Shown: positions 6,861 to 16,061 of the stretch, piece by piece
Position numbering within the stretch: the first letter of the stretch is position 1
How the letters are laid out: each line of letters begins with the position of its first letter
Source: Candidatus Muiribacteriota bacterium
GTDB taxonomy: Bacteria > Muiribacteriota > DAOVTB01
Reading direction: 5' to 3'
NCBI GenBank assembly: GCA_030633305.1
Contig: DAOVTB010000016.1
Coordinates: forward strand, 1-39,226
Length of the DNA stretch: 39,226 nt
The notes under the pieces: generated by a model
What the model was told of the DNA's origin: nothing
Databases searched by the model: none
What the model saw: only the letters and a program-made list of their open reading frames with translations
Program-made: the position numbers and the translations under genes

Positions 6861-8351
6861 ATGAAAAAGAAATTATTATTTTTAGTTGTATTACTTTTTA
6901 TCAGTGTTTTCGCCCATCAGATGTTAGAGGCATTTCCGCACATTCATCACTCTCATCACCACCATTTGAGAAAACATCTCCATCAAACAATTACCCATGT
7001 GACACATACAGTGCACCACGGATTGACTGCTGCTCAGAAAAAAGCCAAGAAAGCCAAAGACAAGATAGAAAAGGCTAATAAAGATTTGACTGCTAAAGTT
7101 GAAGAGATTAAAAATTTACCTGAAAAAACAAAAAATATAATATTTTCTATGAATAATGCATTGGATTCTTCTGGAAAGGAGACTCTTGTAAAAACAATAA
7201 AAAAGTATTGGAATGAATTAAAAAAATTCATTCATCTTCCAGAAAAATTTGGCGAACATTTGCTTCTATGTATGATGGCTTATTATGAAAATCCATTTTA
7301 TTTAAAAGAGATGACAGAAGGGAAACAATGTGTTCCGACAGTACGTCAATCTCCGAAATCTGATCTGAAGTATTCAGAAGTCTGTTTTTTATGTACCCAT
7401 AATTCTTATTCAACTTATACTGATTTTTATTTTCCATATGGACAGCAGATATTTTCAACTAAAGAACAGTTGGGTCTTGGAGTAAGAGCATTTATGTTTG
7501 ATACGTACAAGAATAAAGGTAAAATTGTTCTTTCGCATGGAAAACTAAAGTATCAGAAATTTTTAAGAGCTATATTATATGCTACTGGAAAAGGCAAATT
7601 TATGCATTATTCAAAAGTGTTAAAGGAGTTAAAACATTTTATTGCTCTTAACCGTGGCGAGATTATTACAATAATTCTTGAAGATTATGTAAAGGATTAC
7701 AGTAAGTTTAAAAAGTTATATCATGATATTGGATTAAGCAGTTATATCTATACTAAAAATGATTTTGATAAAAATAAAGGCTGGCCTACAATTGGTGAAA
7801 TGATTAAAAAGAATAAAAGAGTAGTTATTTTTGTAGGAGATTCAAAATCAGCTGGAAAGTATCATTTTAAACAATGGGATTATATGGTTGAAAATCAATA
7901 TGGAACTTTGAAGAAGGAAAAAGCCAGTAAAGAAAGGAGTTCTTCAAAGAGTGCTGGAAAAAAATACCATAAAAGAGATTTGCTTCTGCTGAATTTCTTT
8001 GATGATAATCCATTAACGGAATGGAGCAAAGCCTATAAAGAGATAAAGAACATCGATTTTAAAGATCTTAAAAATTATCCAAGTCACCTTCTTAAAGTGC
8101 TTAAACTTGTAGGTGAAGGTATTTCTGTCATTGATCCCGAAGCGCATAAAAAATATAATACTGTAGACCTTAAACTGTTCTTAAAATATGAAAGATCGCA
8201 TGGTTTAAATGGGAAATACAAGAAAAGATACCCTAATTTTATTGCTCCGGATTTTATCTCTATAGGTAATCCACTTTCTATTGTAAATTTCATTAACAGA
8301 AAAGCAGCGCTGGATCATAAAAAGATGTTTTTTAGACTAAAATACAAATAG
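6861..8351 (+). CDS. Secreted PI-PLC-like phosphodiesterase with a His-rich N-terminus
   Basis: This 496-aa protein has an N-terminal signal peptide (residues 1 to about 24). A segment at 27-53 then contains 13 histidines, followed by a Lys/Ala/Glu coiled-coil stretch (about 57-90). The catalytic region resembles PLC-like phosphodiesterases. It has THNSYS with H180/N181, GVRAFMFDTY with D214, LSHG with H226, IILEDYV with E274, then WPTIGEMI and KRVVIFVGD. The two histidines expected for acid/base cleavage of a phosphodiester are both present. One metal-ligand position that is Glu in animal PLC is Met212 here, as in the plant/fungal PLC-X-like group. It probably cleaves a phospholipid or glycerophosphodiester outside the cytoplasm. 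The start is set by GAAGGAAGG 6 nt upstream. It converges on the next gene with a 7-bp gap. Confidence 0.8.
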   Translation: MKKKLLFLVVLLFISVFAHQMLEAFPHIHHSHHHHLRKHLHQTITHVTHTVHHGLTAAQKKAKKAKDKIEKANKDLTAKVEEIKNLPEKTKNIIFSMNNALDSSGKETLVKTIKKYWNELKKFIHLPEKFGEHLLLCMMAYYENPFYLKEMTEGKQCVPTVRQSPKSDLKYSEVCFLCTHNSYSTYTDFYFPYGQQIFSTKEQLGLGVRAFMFDTYKNKGKIVLSHGKLKYQKFLRAILYATGKGKFMHYSKVLKELKHFIALNRGEIITIILEDYVKDYSKFKKLYHDIGLSSYIYTKNDFDKNKGWPTIGEMIKKNKRVVIFVGDSKSAGKYHFKQWDYMVENQYGTLKKEKASKERSSSKSAGKKYHKRDLLLLNFFDDNPLTEWSKAYKEIKNIDFKDLKNYPSHLLKVLKLVGEGISVIDPEAHKKYNTVDLKLFLKYERSHGLNGKYKKRYPNFIAPDFISIGNPLSIVNFINRKAALDHKKMFFRLKYK

Positions 8352-8358
8352 TAGCATT

Positions 8359-9087
8359 TTACTTTCGATCAGGATCAATAAACTGTATAACGCCTCGATA
8401 TCCATTTATTGATAGAGACGCTTTTCTTAGTAGATGATTATGTTTATTAAACCAGTAATCAATGTGTGTAGTTACAGTTCGGAGATTTTCATTTTTTTCT
8501 AACGGTTTATGTCGGTAATGAATATGGTTTTTATCAAATTCTTTTGTTGGAATTCCAGAAAGTTTAATAACTTTAGCTTTTGAAGGTAAAGTTTCATTAC
8601 ATGGAATTTTTGTAACTGGAAATGAAATTATGAAAGTACGTTTTAAAATACTTATACTTCCGTTTGGAATGTAACAGATAATTTCCCACAAAAGAGTTTT
8701 ACTGATTGCACTTGAAAGCTGCCATGGAAGATGAACTTTTTGAAGTACATTATTTATGAACTGTGCTTTCCCGGAGACTCTTATATTACCAATGGTTTCC
8801 CCTTTTTCCATATTAATTTTATCAAAATGATAGGTCCAGTTTGATATGTTTTCATTTTTCATTTTCAAATATGGATTAATTCTGCTTAATTTGTATATAT
8901 CCCCATTTAATAACACAGGTTTTTTGAAAATAAGTGTAAATTGTTTTCCGCTTATTAATTCAATATACTTTTCTGAATTATTCAGCTGATCTTTTAATGT
9001 CAATACTCGATTATAATGAGAACAGCCGATACATAATGATAAAATACTGTATAAGGATGTGATTAAGATAAGTTTTATTACCTTCAT
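8359..9087 (-). CDS. Probable lipoprotein of unknown function
   Basis: This 242-aa protein has a short basic N-terminus, a hydrophobic stretch (about 5-20) and a lipobox-like LCIGC ending at Cys22. It is probably lipid-anchored, although Cys at the -3 position is unusual. The mature part is mixed alpha/beta with a polar C-terminal third; it holds two further cysteines (C137, C158) and HYRHK. I recognise no family. It starts 10 nt after the stop of the HD-domain gene, so it is the second gene of a two-gene minus-strand operon. It converges on the PI-PLC-like gene. The cellular link to the HD hydrolase is unknown. Confidence 0.7.
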   Translation of the reverse strand: MKVIKLILITSLYSILSLCIGCSHYNRVLTLKDQLNNSEKYIELISGKQFTLIFKKPVLLNGDIYKLSRINPYLKMKNENISNWTYHFDKINMEKGETIGNIRVSGKAQFINNVLQKVHLPWQLSSAISKTLLWEIICYIPNGSISILKRTFIISFPVTKIPCNETLPSKAKVIKLSGIPTKEFDKNHIHYRHKPLEKNENLRTVTTHIDYWFNKHNHLLRKASLSINGYRGVIQFIDPDRK

Positions 9088-9097
9088 GTTCTTCGTA

Positions 9098-9676
9098 TTA
9101 CAAATCCCCTTTCAGTCCAATCGCTTCTGCTGCTTTTTTCATACCTTCGATTGTTTCAGCAATTACATCTGAAATGTCCATTTCGAGCATTTCAGCACCT
9201 TTGGTAATGACTTCGCGGCTTGCACCAGCAGCAAACCGTTTATCCTTCCATTTTTTCTTAACTGATTTGACTTTCAAATCCAGCACACTTTTTGAAGGTC
9301 TTACTAGACAGGAAGCAGTGATTAGTCCAGTTAATTCATCAATTGTATAAAGAATTTTTTCCATTCTTTTTTCAGGCTTTATATCTGTACACATTTCCCA
9401 ACCATGACTCAAAACAGCTCTAATCCAAACTGGGTCCCAGTTCAAATCTTTCAGTATTTTTTCGGTATGTACGCAATGTTCATCTGGATATTTTTCATAA
9501 TCAAGGTCATGTATAAGTCCAATTAGACCCCACATTTCAGGATCTTCATTATTAAGTTCTGTGAAATGTCTCATTACAGCTTCGACTGTGAGGGCATGTT
9601 TTATCAGGCTTTCGCTTTGATTATATTTTTTAAGTAATTCAAAAACTTCTTCTCTGTCTGGTATGTGATAACTCAT
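9098..9676 (-). CDS. HD-domain hydrolase (COG2316-like)
   Basis: This 192-aa cytosolic protein has a classical HD metal site: H27 in LIKHALTVEAVMRH, H56-D57 in GLIHDLDYEKYPDEH, a following H67/H70 pair, H91 in LSHGW and D113 in TIDELTGLI. Spacing and length fit the predicted HD-superfamily hydrolases of COG2316. The family probably hydrolyses a nucleotide or other phosphoester, but the substrate is unknown. The C-terminal helix region (about 130-190) follows the family pattern of VRPSKSVLDLKVKSVKKK. It is the first gene of an operon with the lipoprotein gene downstream. Confidence 0.88.
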   Translation of the reverse strand: MSYHIPDREEVFELLKKYNQSESLIKHALTVEAVMRHFTELNNEDPEMWGLIGLIHDLDYEKYPDEHCVHTEKILKDLNWDPVWIRAVLSHGWEMCTDIKPEKRMEKILYTIDELTGLITASCLVRPSKSVLDLKVKSVKKKWKDKRFAAGASREVITKGAEMLEMDISDVIAETIEGMKKAAEAIGLKGDL

Positions 9677-9715
9677 TTCTTAGTTTGCTCCTTCAATATG
9701 CGTATATGGTGCCAG

Positions 9716-9985
9716 GTCTCGTATGGGGTACGAGTCCATCGAGAGACACAGGCACCTGTCCCTACAGTATTTATATTTTTTTCCTCTGCATTCTCAGCGC
9801 CCTCTGCGCGAGATCTTATCTTTTTTATTTGCGGTTCAATCTTTTTGTTTTTATTTTCAGTTTAATCATGTTTATCTTGTTAATCCTGTCTAATCTTTAA
9901 ATTGGACAGGCACAGGAACCTGTCCCTACAGTATTTATATTTTTTTCCTCAGCGTTCTCAGCGTTCTCTGCGCGAGATCTTCTTT
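9716..9985. repeat. Tandem copies of GTAGGGACAGG palindromes and CGCAGAG repeats
   Basis: The 309-nt gap between the HD gene and the methyltransferase gene consists mostly of repeats. Two direct copies about 160 bp apart (9748-9825 and 9904-9983) each run CCTGTCCCTACAGTATTTAT, a T-run, CCTC, TCTCAGCG and TCTGCGCGAGATCTT. Between them lies the complement of the GACAGGATTAAC repeat (about 9850-9897). A hairpin CTCGTA/TACGAG is at 9718-9734. The short plus-strand ORFs here have no ribosome binding site and are repeat by-products. Confidence 0.75.
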
Positions 9986-10879
9986 TTATTTTTTATTTAT
10001 TTCGTCAACAAATTTCCGAAAAGCAGCAATATGATCAGGTCCGGTACCACAACAACCACCAATAATTGAAACACCAGATTTTATCAGAGCATCAAGTCGT
10101 TTGACCATATACTCAGGAGTTTCATTATAAACTATTTTTCCAGCTTTGTTTATTGGAAGTCCTGCATTACTTTGGATTATCACAGGTAATTTACTGTATT
10201 CTTTGAATTTCTGTGCAATTTTAACCATGTTATCAATTCCATTTCCACAGTTAGAACCGATAATATCAGCCCCTGCCGCGACAAGTTCATTAGCGGCTGT
10301 TTTAATGTCTACTCCCATAATGGTATAAAATCCTTTTGGAATAGAATCAAATGTCATAGTAGCCATAACTGGAATATCAGTTGATATTGATTTTGCTGCT
10401 TTGATGGCTAAACGGGCTTCATTGATGTCGGTCATTGTTTCTACGCAAATCATATCAACACCTTCGCCAATTAAAGCAGAAAGTTGCCGATGAAATCCTG
10501 CATATATTTTTTCAGGATCTGCTTCGCCGTATGGTTTTAGTATTTTTCCACTTGGGCCACAGGATGCTGATATAAAAGCACTGTCTCCGACTATTTTTCT
10601 TACTGCACAAACTGCAGCAATATTTATATCCTCTGTTTTTGAGTCTAGCTCATACTGGGACAGTTTCATCGGGCTTCCTCCGAAAGTATTTGTCTGTATG
10701 ATATCAGCACCTGCATCCAGATAATTTTTTGCAATTTCTTCCAGGATTTCAGGGTTATTTAGATTAAGAGCTTCAGGACATTCTCCGGGTTTTAAACCTC
10801 TTTCAAAAAGCATTGTACCCATTGCGCCGTCTGCAACAAGTATAGTGCCGTTTTTAATTTTATCTAAAAATTTGCTCAT
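9986..10879 (-). CDS. Homocysteine S-methyltransferase-family protein (single module)
   Basis: This 297-aa TIM-barrel protein corresponds to the homocysteine-binding module of cobalamin-dependent methionine synthase and the stand-alone Hcy methyltransferases. It begins with VADGAMGTMLFERG, and the zinc-thiolate cysteines are C211 (GSNCGNG) and C276/C277 (GGCCGTGPDH). QTNTFGGS (62-69) is also typical. It would activate homocysteine or another thiol as methyl acceptor. The folate and cobalamin modules of MetH are not encoded beside it, so it either works with partners elsewhere or uses a small methyl donor such as a betaine. AGGAGAATATA precedes the ATG, a strong ribosome binding site. No SAM riboswitch is recognisable upstream. 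Confidence 0.9.
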   Translation of the reverse strand: MSKFLDKIKNGTILVADGAMGTMLFERGLKPGECPEALNLNNPEILEEIAKNYLDAGADIIQTNTFGGSPMKLSQYELDSKTEDINIAAVCAVRKIVGDSAFISASCGPSGKILKPYGEADPEKIYAGFHRQLSALIGEGVDMICVETMTDINEARLAIKAAKSISTDIPVMATMTFDSIPKGFYTIMGVDIKTAANELVAAGADIIGSNCGNGIDNMVKIAQKFKEYSKLPVIIQSNAGLPINKAGKIVYNETPEYMVKRLDALIKSGVSIIGGCCGTGPDHIAAFRKFVDEINKK

Positions 10880-11146
10880 TATATTCTCCTGATATTTCTA
10901 AACTTAGACATGTTTGAAAATCGTATTATGGGTCTCATAAAATCCACCTGTTATTAACTTAATGCAGTTGAGCCTATACCAATATAATCTATTTTAAGGT
11001 TTTATTACAACCTGAAGAAATGTTTGATTCAACAAATAACGAGTTTGATTTATTCTATTCAAATAAAATATCATGGTAATTTTTAATTATCTTATCTGTG
11101 ATTCTCTGTGGTAAAATTATTTTCAGTTTAAACCTTTGGGGGAAAT
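10880..11146. other. Divergent intergenic region
   Basis: This is the shared upstream region of the methyltransferase (minus) and the ankyrin protein (plus). It has a small hairpin AGGTT/AACCT near 10998-11014, an ATACCAATATA word near 10978 also found at 674, and an ATCTGTGATTCTCTGTGG remnant at 11094-11111 related to 17333-17366. I can assign no clear -35/-10 pair. GGGGGAA lies directly before the plus-strand ATG. Confidence 0.5.
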
Positions 11147-14100
11147 ATGAAAAAAATATTACTATTCCTGATTATTACGATTATTGTTACGAATTATGTA
11201 CTTGCTTCTGGTGGTATTCCCCTGTTAGGTCAGGTTTATTCTGATGGCCTTCGCTCGCTAAGGATTGAAAGACTGTTGATTAAGTCTAATGTTAAGCGTG
11301 GGAATGATCTTGGATTTAATGTTACAGCTGTTGTTGTAACAAGTGGTTTAAAGAATAAAAATCTGGAAATGACGATTACATATAGATATCCAAATGGCCA
11401 GGGCGTTGAACTACCAAACGGAGTTCTTAAAGGCGAAGTCGATAAAAATGGATTTCTTAGAAAGAAAGGATTTTTAAAAGTCTCAGTTGATAATAAAAAT
11501 ATTAATTATTCTTTCTTCTATCCCTACTCTTTTTTTAAACACAGTTCTCGTTCTGAATATATAGTTACCATTAAATTAGAATATGATGTATTCCTTGCAA
11601 AATCTGAACTTCAGTTCAAATATGACTACAGGAATGGGGTCATTCCAACAAGAACGATTGCATTAAAAGGGATCGAATATAGAAGAGTTGAAAAAAAATG
11701 GAGTCATCCGAATAATGCTGGAATGGGCGTTGCTGAACCAAACCTAGTAGAATATTTGATAAATATGGATCTTCATGCTTCTATTGCTGCTAATGGACTT
11801 AAAGGTCAAAAAATGTTTGTAGGAAGTGGATTTAAATATCCAAATGGATCGTTTGTAATGCCATCTATAATGTCGCCACAGGAGAATTATGGAAATCGCG
11901 GAAGGGTTCAGTTTCAAACTTCAGACCCTATTAAATATGATCAGGCTAATTGGAATGATTTTACACTGAAAATCCCATGTAAATGGATAAAATTTAAAAA
12001 TAAGGGTAAAAAGAAATATATTGCTACGACCTATCTTGTTTCTGGTGGATTGTGGATATTTGCAGATAAAGAGATTTTTATTAATCCGGAAAAACAGGAA
12101 AAAAAGATCATTCTCCAGGATTATTTAGGAAATAGGAAACCTTTTGACCAATCTGATAAATCTACTAAGAAATCTTCATTTCCAAAAATTCCTGAACAAT
12201 CCTCGTCGGCAAAACTACTTTTTAAAGCGATTGAAAAAAACGATATAAATTCAGCAAAATTTATTCTGGAAAATACCAGTAATATCAGTTTAAAAAATGA
12301 ATCAGGCGAGACACCGCTGCATGTTGCTGCAAAATCTGGAAATATTGAAATGGCTAAATTACTGATTGAAAATTCATCACAATCAGGGAGTTCTTCAAAG
12401 AATAGAGAAGTAAATAATGCTGATTTAAAAGGAAATACTCCTCTTCATTATGCCGTGTTAAATGATAATGTAGAAATGACAAAATTTCTAGTATCTAAAG
12501 GATCAAGACCAGACATTAAAAATAATTCAGGACAAACAGCTCTTTCACTCGCAAAATCAGCAAAAGCCAGGCAAGTTGTTCCAGAAAATGAGAACCTGGA
12601 TGAAAAACTCTATAGTTTTAAATCGGAAAAAATACAGCCACTTCCAACTTTGAAAAAGACTATTTCTAAATATCTTGTAAAGCTTAGAAAACATGACCAG
12701 GAATTTAAAAAACATAAATCAATATTTGAATCGCTTAAAAACAAGCCTTTAAACAATAGTGAAATTGCAGTTCAGGTAAAAAATTTCATTAATTCTGGAA
12801 TGTTGTATGCTGAAACGATGAAATTATTTATGTTTGATAAATATACACGATCAGGATTACTGGAAGAACACGAGATTATAAAAAGAATCAGGAAAAATGT
12901 CGAAATAATCGGGAAGATTTATAAGGATAAAACAGGAAAAAAACTGCCTGATGAAGCTTCAAAAATCACCCGGCAGAATAGGGATACTGTATTAGCAATG
13001 GCCGTAAGAACAATCTTGAAGAAAAAAGTAAGATCGTTCCTGAAGAAAAAAGGTCTTGCCGATTTACTCCAGAGTAAACATTATTCTACAGCTTCAAATC
13101 GTGTTCAACGATTTTTGGGAATAAATATAAAGGGTTATCTTGATACGTTAAGTAGAAAGCATCTTGGTATGGGATTAGGTGGTTTTAGATCTGCAAAAGC
13201 GGCTTTTCGGTTACAATGTCGTAGAATAATTAAAGAAAAAATAGCAGATATTATACTTAGCTTTTCAGGTAGTGGTTTGCTGATAAAAATAGCCCAGAAA
13301 GTCATTCTTGAATGGCTTGAAAAGAATCTATGGCCAAAATTACGTGAAGGTTTCAGGCCGAAATTAAAATTGGCTAGAAGAGTATCTATTTCTATAAATG
13401 GATTGATGGATGCAAGGGAGCAGCTTATAAATATGGTTGGCTCAGGAGATCCAACAGGAATACCTGTAAACGATATTATTAAAGGAATTCAGAATATCAG
13501 AGGAAAACTTGCTGCTTTGCGTTATTTGAAAAAAGATCTTTCGCGCACTGATAAAATTGAATTAATAGATGATGTTGCCGCTTTAGAAAAAATAATTAAC
13601 AGGGATCTTAGAAGAATAGGACATCAGTTTTTATTAGACCAGCAAGAAAGAAGTGAAGAAATAAATGACAACGTACAATGGACTTTTGGAATTTTGGATG
13701 AAATACATAAACTCAGTGCTGTAACTGTTCATGAAAGAGTAGAATTTAAACTTATTCGCCCTAAAAAAAGAAATATTCAAAGTGGATATATCTCCACAGC
13801 TTCTGGTTTTAATATACCTCATTATAAAGTAAAAGCAGACGCTTCTGATGGGGTGAAACCAGGTTTGTATAGAATGGAGGTAAGAAATAATACAGGAAAA
13901 TATTATTTCTATACCAGAAAATATTCGACTTCTAGTACTATGACTGCTTTAGGGACAACTCCGACTAGGGAAGGATCATTTCAAATTTCATTTGCAATTC
14001 CAGATCTTAAATCTGTGAAACCTTTGTCAGTGAATTTAACTAAAAGGCTGGATGAAAAGGAAAAAAGCATCAAGTATATAAAAGGTTTGAAAAAAGGGAT

Positions 14101-14638
14101 AGAATATTTCACGAAAAAACTAGATCATCCAAAAGAAGTTGTTAGAAAAAGAAATATGGTCACTATTGCAGATAGATACAAGCAGATGGCTTCTCCTTTT
14201 CTTAGACTTGATGAGATAGGTCAGGCTAAAAGTTCATGTGAGACAGTATTTAAGATTCTAAAGCAAGCAGGGGCAAATGATAACTTTAGAATTATTGCAG
14301 ATACATGGAATTTATTATCAATAGCAGCTTTTAAGTCTGGTAAATTGAGTGATTTTTTAAAATGTAGACAAAATTATATAAACTATAAAACGCAGTTGAT
14401 TAAGCAGAAATCAGCTAAATCAAATTATAGAAATAAGAAATCTGATCTTTCAAATCTTGCGAATTATTATCTTAAAACTGCTGAATGGGCGTTAATACTT
14501 GGAACGTCTCCTGAAAGTATCAGACCTTATTTTAATAATGCTCTAAAATGCAAAGGATATACTGTGCATGATAAAAATGTGAAACGCATGATTTATCATT
14601 ATGATAATTTAAAAACTGTTCTTGGGCTGGATAAATAG
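11147..14638 (+). CDS. Large exported ankyrin-repeat protein
   Basis: This 1163-aa protein starts with a signal peptide (about 1-20, ending VLASG). Residues about 25-170 look like a beta-sandwich with TITYRYPNGQG, and a second beta-rich region follows to about 340. Ankyrin repeats occupy about 353-475, with canonical GETPLHVAAKSGNIEMAKLL and GNTPLHYAVLNDNVEMTKFL. A long basic, helix-rich part (about 480-900) follows, then a small beta domain with YRMEVRNNTGKYYFYTRKY and a TPR-like helical C-terminus (about 990-1163). No catalytic motif is seen. The signal peptide puts it in the periplasm, on the surface or outside. It may scaffold protein contacts. Start chosen by GGGGGAA and the signal peptide. 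The overall architecture is unfamiliar to me. Confidence 0.8.
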   Translation: MKKILLFLIITIIVTNYVLASGGIPLLGQVYSDGLRSLRIERLLIKSNVKRGNDLGFNVTAVVVTSGLKNKNLEMTITYRYPNGQGVELPNGVLKGEVDKNGFLRKKGFLKVSVDNKNINYSFFYPYSFFKHSSRSEYIVTIKLEYDVFLAKSELQFKYDYRNGVIPTRTIALKGIEYRRVEKKWSHPNNAGMGVAEPNLVEYLINMDLHASIAANGLKGQKMFVGSGFKYPNGSFVMPSIMSPQENYGNRGRVQFQTSDPIKYDQANWNDFTLKIPCKWIKFKNKGKKKYIATTYLVSGGLWIFADKEIFINPEKQEKKIILQDYLGNRKPFDQSDKSTKKSSFPKIPEQSSSAKLLFKAIEKNDINSAKFILENTSNISLKNESGETPLHVAAKSGNIEMAKLLIENSSQSGSSSKNREVNNADLKGNTPLHYAVLNDNVEMTKFLVSKGSRPDIKNNSGQTALSLAKSAKARQVVPENENLDEKLYSFKSEKIQPLPTLKKTISKYLVKLRKHDQEFKKHKSIFESLKNKPLNNSEIAVQVKNFINSGMLYAETMKLFMFDKYTRSGLLEEHEIIKRIRKNVEIIGKIYKDKTGKKLPDEASKITRQNRDTVLAMAVRTILKKKVRSFLKKKGLADLLQSKHYSTASNRVQRFLGINIKGYLDTLSRKHLGMGLGGFRSAKAAFRLQCRRIIKEKIADIILSFSGSGLLIKIAQKVILEWLEKNLWPKLREGFRPKLKLARRVSISINGLMDAREQLINMVGSGDPTGIPVNDIIKGIQNIRGKLAALRYLKKDLSRTDKIELIDDVAALEKIINRDLRRIGHQFLLDQQERSEEINDNVQWTFGILDEIHKLSAVTVHERVEFKLIRPKKRNIQSGYISTASGFNIPHYKVKADASDGVKPGLYRMEVRNNTGKYYFYTRKYSTSSTMTALGTTPTREGSFQISFAIPDLKSVKPLSVNLTKRLDEKEKSIKYIKGLKKGIEYFTKKLDHPKEVVRKRNMVTIADRYKQMASPFLRLDEIGQAKSSCETVFKILKQAGANDNFRIIADTWNLLSIAAFKSGKLSDFLKCRQNYINYKTQLIKQKSAKSNYRNKKSDLSNLANYYLKTAEWALILGTSPESIRPYFNNALKCKGYTVHDKNVKRMIYHYDNLKTVLGLDK

Positions 14639-14656
14639 AAACCAGACTATTTCTGA

Positions 14657-15454
14657 TTAACAATTCTGGATAAAATTATGTATTATATTTATAAATTCGA
14701 CTGGATTTTCCATGTGAATGGAATGAGCAGCACCATCTATAATGGTAGAAATTGCTCCTGGGATTTTTTGTAACACTTGAATACTTTCTTCAGGCGGAAA
14801 CAACAAATCTTCTTTCCCGCATATAATCATAGTCTTTGATGTAATACCAGTTAAGTGATCTATACAGTTAAATTCTTTTAAAGCATTGACCTGATTTTTA
14901 AATGCGGTTTTAGATTGTGGGTAAGGATATTCAATTGCTCCTTGTACAGAGCTATTAAAAATCTCAACATTTTTAAAAAACCGGCTTGAAAATATCCAGT
15001 AAAATATATTCCTGAACAATAACTCTGGATTACTTTCAATTTCCATATAGGAAGCCCAATCTTGAAAAAGAGCATTATTTCGTTCGGAATTGAAAGCTGA
15101 AGTTCCAGCAAGAATTAACTTTGAAACAAAATCAGGATGACGAATGGCACAATCCAATGCTACAAATCCTCCCATTGAATGTCCCAGAAGGTTAACTGAG
15201 GAAAATCCCAGATGCTCAATAAGGGCAATGCAATCATCAGCAATGCTTTGAATCCCTGTGTTAATATCTTGAGGTGTTGTTCTGCCGGTTCCTCTATTAT
15301 CGAGAATTATTATACGATAATGCTGTGATAGTTCTTTTACAACAGGTTGCCAACTTTGGGAATCACTGGCCAGGCCAGCAATAAGCAACAATGGTGTCCC
15401 TTTTCCATGAATTTCATAATAAAGATCAACATTATTAGTTTTGATTTGTGGCAT
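14657..15454 (-). CDS. Alpha/beta-fold hydrolase
   Basis: This 265-aa protein has a complete catalytic triad: nucleophile Ser93 in the elbow GHSMGG, Asp216 in CGKEDLLFP and His244 in GAAHSIHMENP. The oxyanion-hole segment is LIAGLASDSQSW, and DNRGTGRT follows strand 4. It most resembles small esterase/lactonase-type hydrolases (3-oxoadipate enol-lactonase group), but substrate cannot be inferred from this. No signal peptide, so cytosolic. It begins 12 nt after the VF530 gene and is the last gene of a three-gene minus-strand operon. It converges on the ankyrin gene with an 18-bp gap. Confidence 0.9.
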   Translation of the reverse strand: MPQIKTNNVDLYYEIHGKGTPLLLIAGLASDSQSWQPVVKELSQHYRIIILDNRGTGRTTPQDINTGIQSIADDCIALIEHLGFSSVNLLGHSMGGFVALDCAIRHPDFVSKLILAGTSAFNSERNNALFQDWASYMEIESNPELLFRNIFYWIFSSRFFKNVEIFNSSVQGAIEYPYPQSKTAFKNQVNALKEFNCIDHLTGITSKTMIICGKEDLLFPPEESIQVLQKIPGAISTIIDGAAHSIHMENPVEFINIIHNFIQNC

Positions 15455-15466
15455 TTATGAAAATAC

Positions 15467-15703
15467 TTATCCTTTTTTCTGTTTCTTTTTCTTAAGCTTC
15501 AGGTAAAGCCTTTCAACCTTTTCCCTGGCCCATGGAGTTTTCCTTAGGAATTTAAGGCTGGAATTAATACTTGGGTCATACAGGAAACACCTGACATTGA
15601 TCAGTTCTCCTAATTTATCCCAACCATAAAACTTAACTAGAGATTCAAGTATTGTTTTAAGTGTTATTCCATGTAGAGGTTCATTTGAATGGTCAATGGA
15701 CAT
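15467..15703 (-). CDS. VF530-family (DUF2132) small DNA-binding protein
   Basis: This 78-aa protein matches the VF530 family closely: [20 protein letters not shown], then the INVRCF strand, [20 protein letters not shown] and a Lys-rich tail. Members are described as small DNA-binding proteins with no clear cellular role. Length is full for the family. The ATG follows the SEC-C gene stop by one base (TAA-C-ATG) and has no Shine-Dalgarno site of its own, so translational coupling is likely. Confidence 0.92.
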   Translation of the reverse strand: MSIDHSNEPLHGITLKTILESLVKFYGWDKLGELINVRCFLYDPSINSSLKFLRKTPWAREKVERLYLKLKKKKQKKG

Positions 15704-15704
15704 G

Positions 15705-16022
15705 TTACTTTTTACAGCATTTCTTTAATTTTTTCCCACTTCCACATGGACACGGTTCGTTTGGTCCAATCTTTTTTTCTGCTGTTACTGGTTGTGGAGG
15801 TTTTAAGAGTCGGTTAAGATCAGATATTTCTTCTTCTTTATCGGGTTCGATTTCAATTTCAAATTCCCATCCGTTTTTAGCAAAAATATCTTCTACTTCT
15901 TTTGATCTTTTCTCATTCTGAACGCTGACTTGTGCTGGATTGGTCTTAGTCCCTAGTTTGCCTTTTTTCTTTCCACTTATTAAATCGACCATTTTTTTGT
16001 TGTTAAAAAGTTCTGTTCCCAT
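15705..16022 (-). CDS. SEC-C metal-binding protein, PBPRA1643-like
   Basis: This 105-aa protein has a central conserved block running [20 protein letters not shown], then [20 protein letters not shown] and ISDLNRLL. It ends in a canonical SEC-C zinc motif, [18 protein letters not shown] (C-x-C-x8-CC). The combination matches the small SWIM/SEC-C family named after PBPRA1643. The SEC-C motif in SecA binds zinc and helps contact SecB and the ribosome; here a nucleic-acid or ribosome partner is possible. GAAGGAG precedes the ATG. It is the first gene of the operon with VF530 and the hydrolase. Confidence 0.9.
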   Translation of the reverse strand: MGTELFNNKKMVDLISGKKKGKLGTKTNPAQVSVQNEKRSKEVEDIFAKNGWEFEIEIEPDKEEEISDLNRLLKPPQPVTAEKKIGPNEPCPCGSGKKLKKCCKK

Positions 16023-16061
16023 TACTAAACTCCTTCATAATGTTTTAAAATTTATGCGCTT

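Noticed and set aside
9665-9900. Two plus-strand ORFs rich in Phe and Leu
   Set aside because: Composed of repeat sequence with T-runs and no Shine-Dalgarno site, and antisense to the start of the HD gene. Not genes.
10880-11010. Possible SAM or cobalamin riboswitch upstream of the homocysteine methyltransferase
   Set aside because: Neither the conserved SAM-I core nor a B12-box could be found on the minus strand. Only a short hairpin is present.
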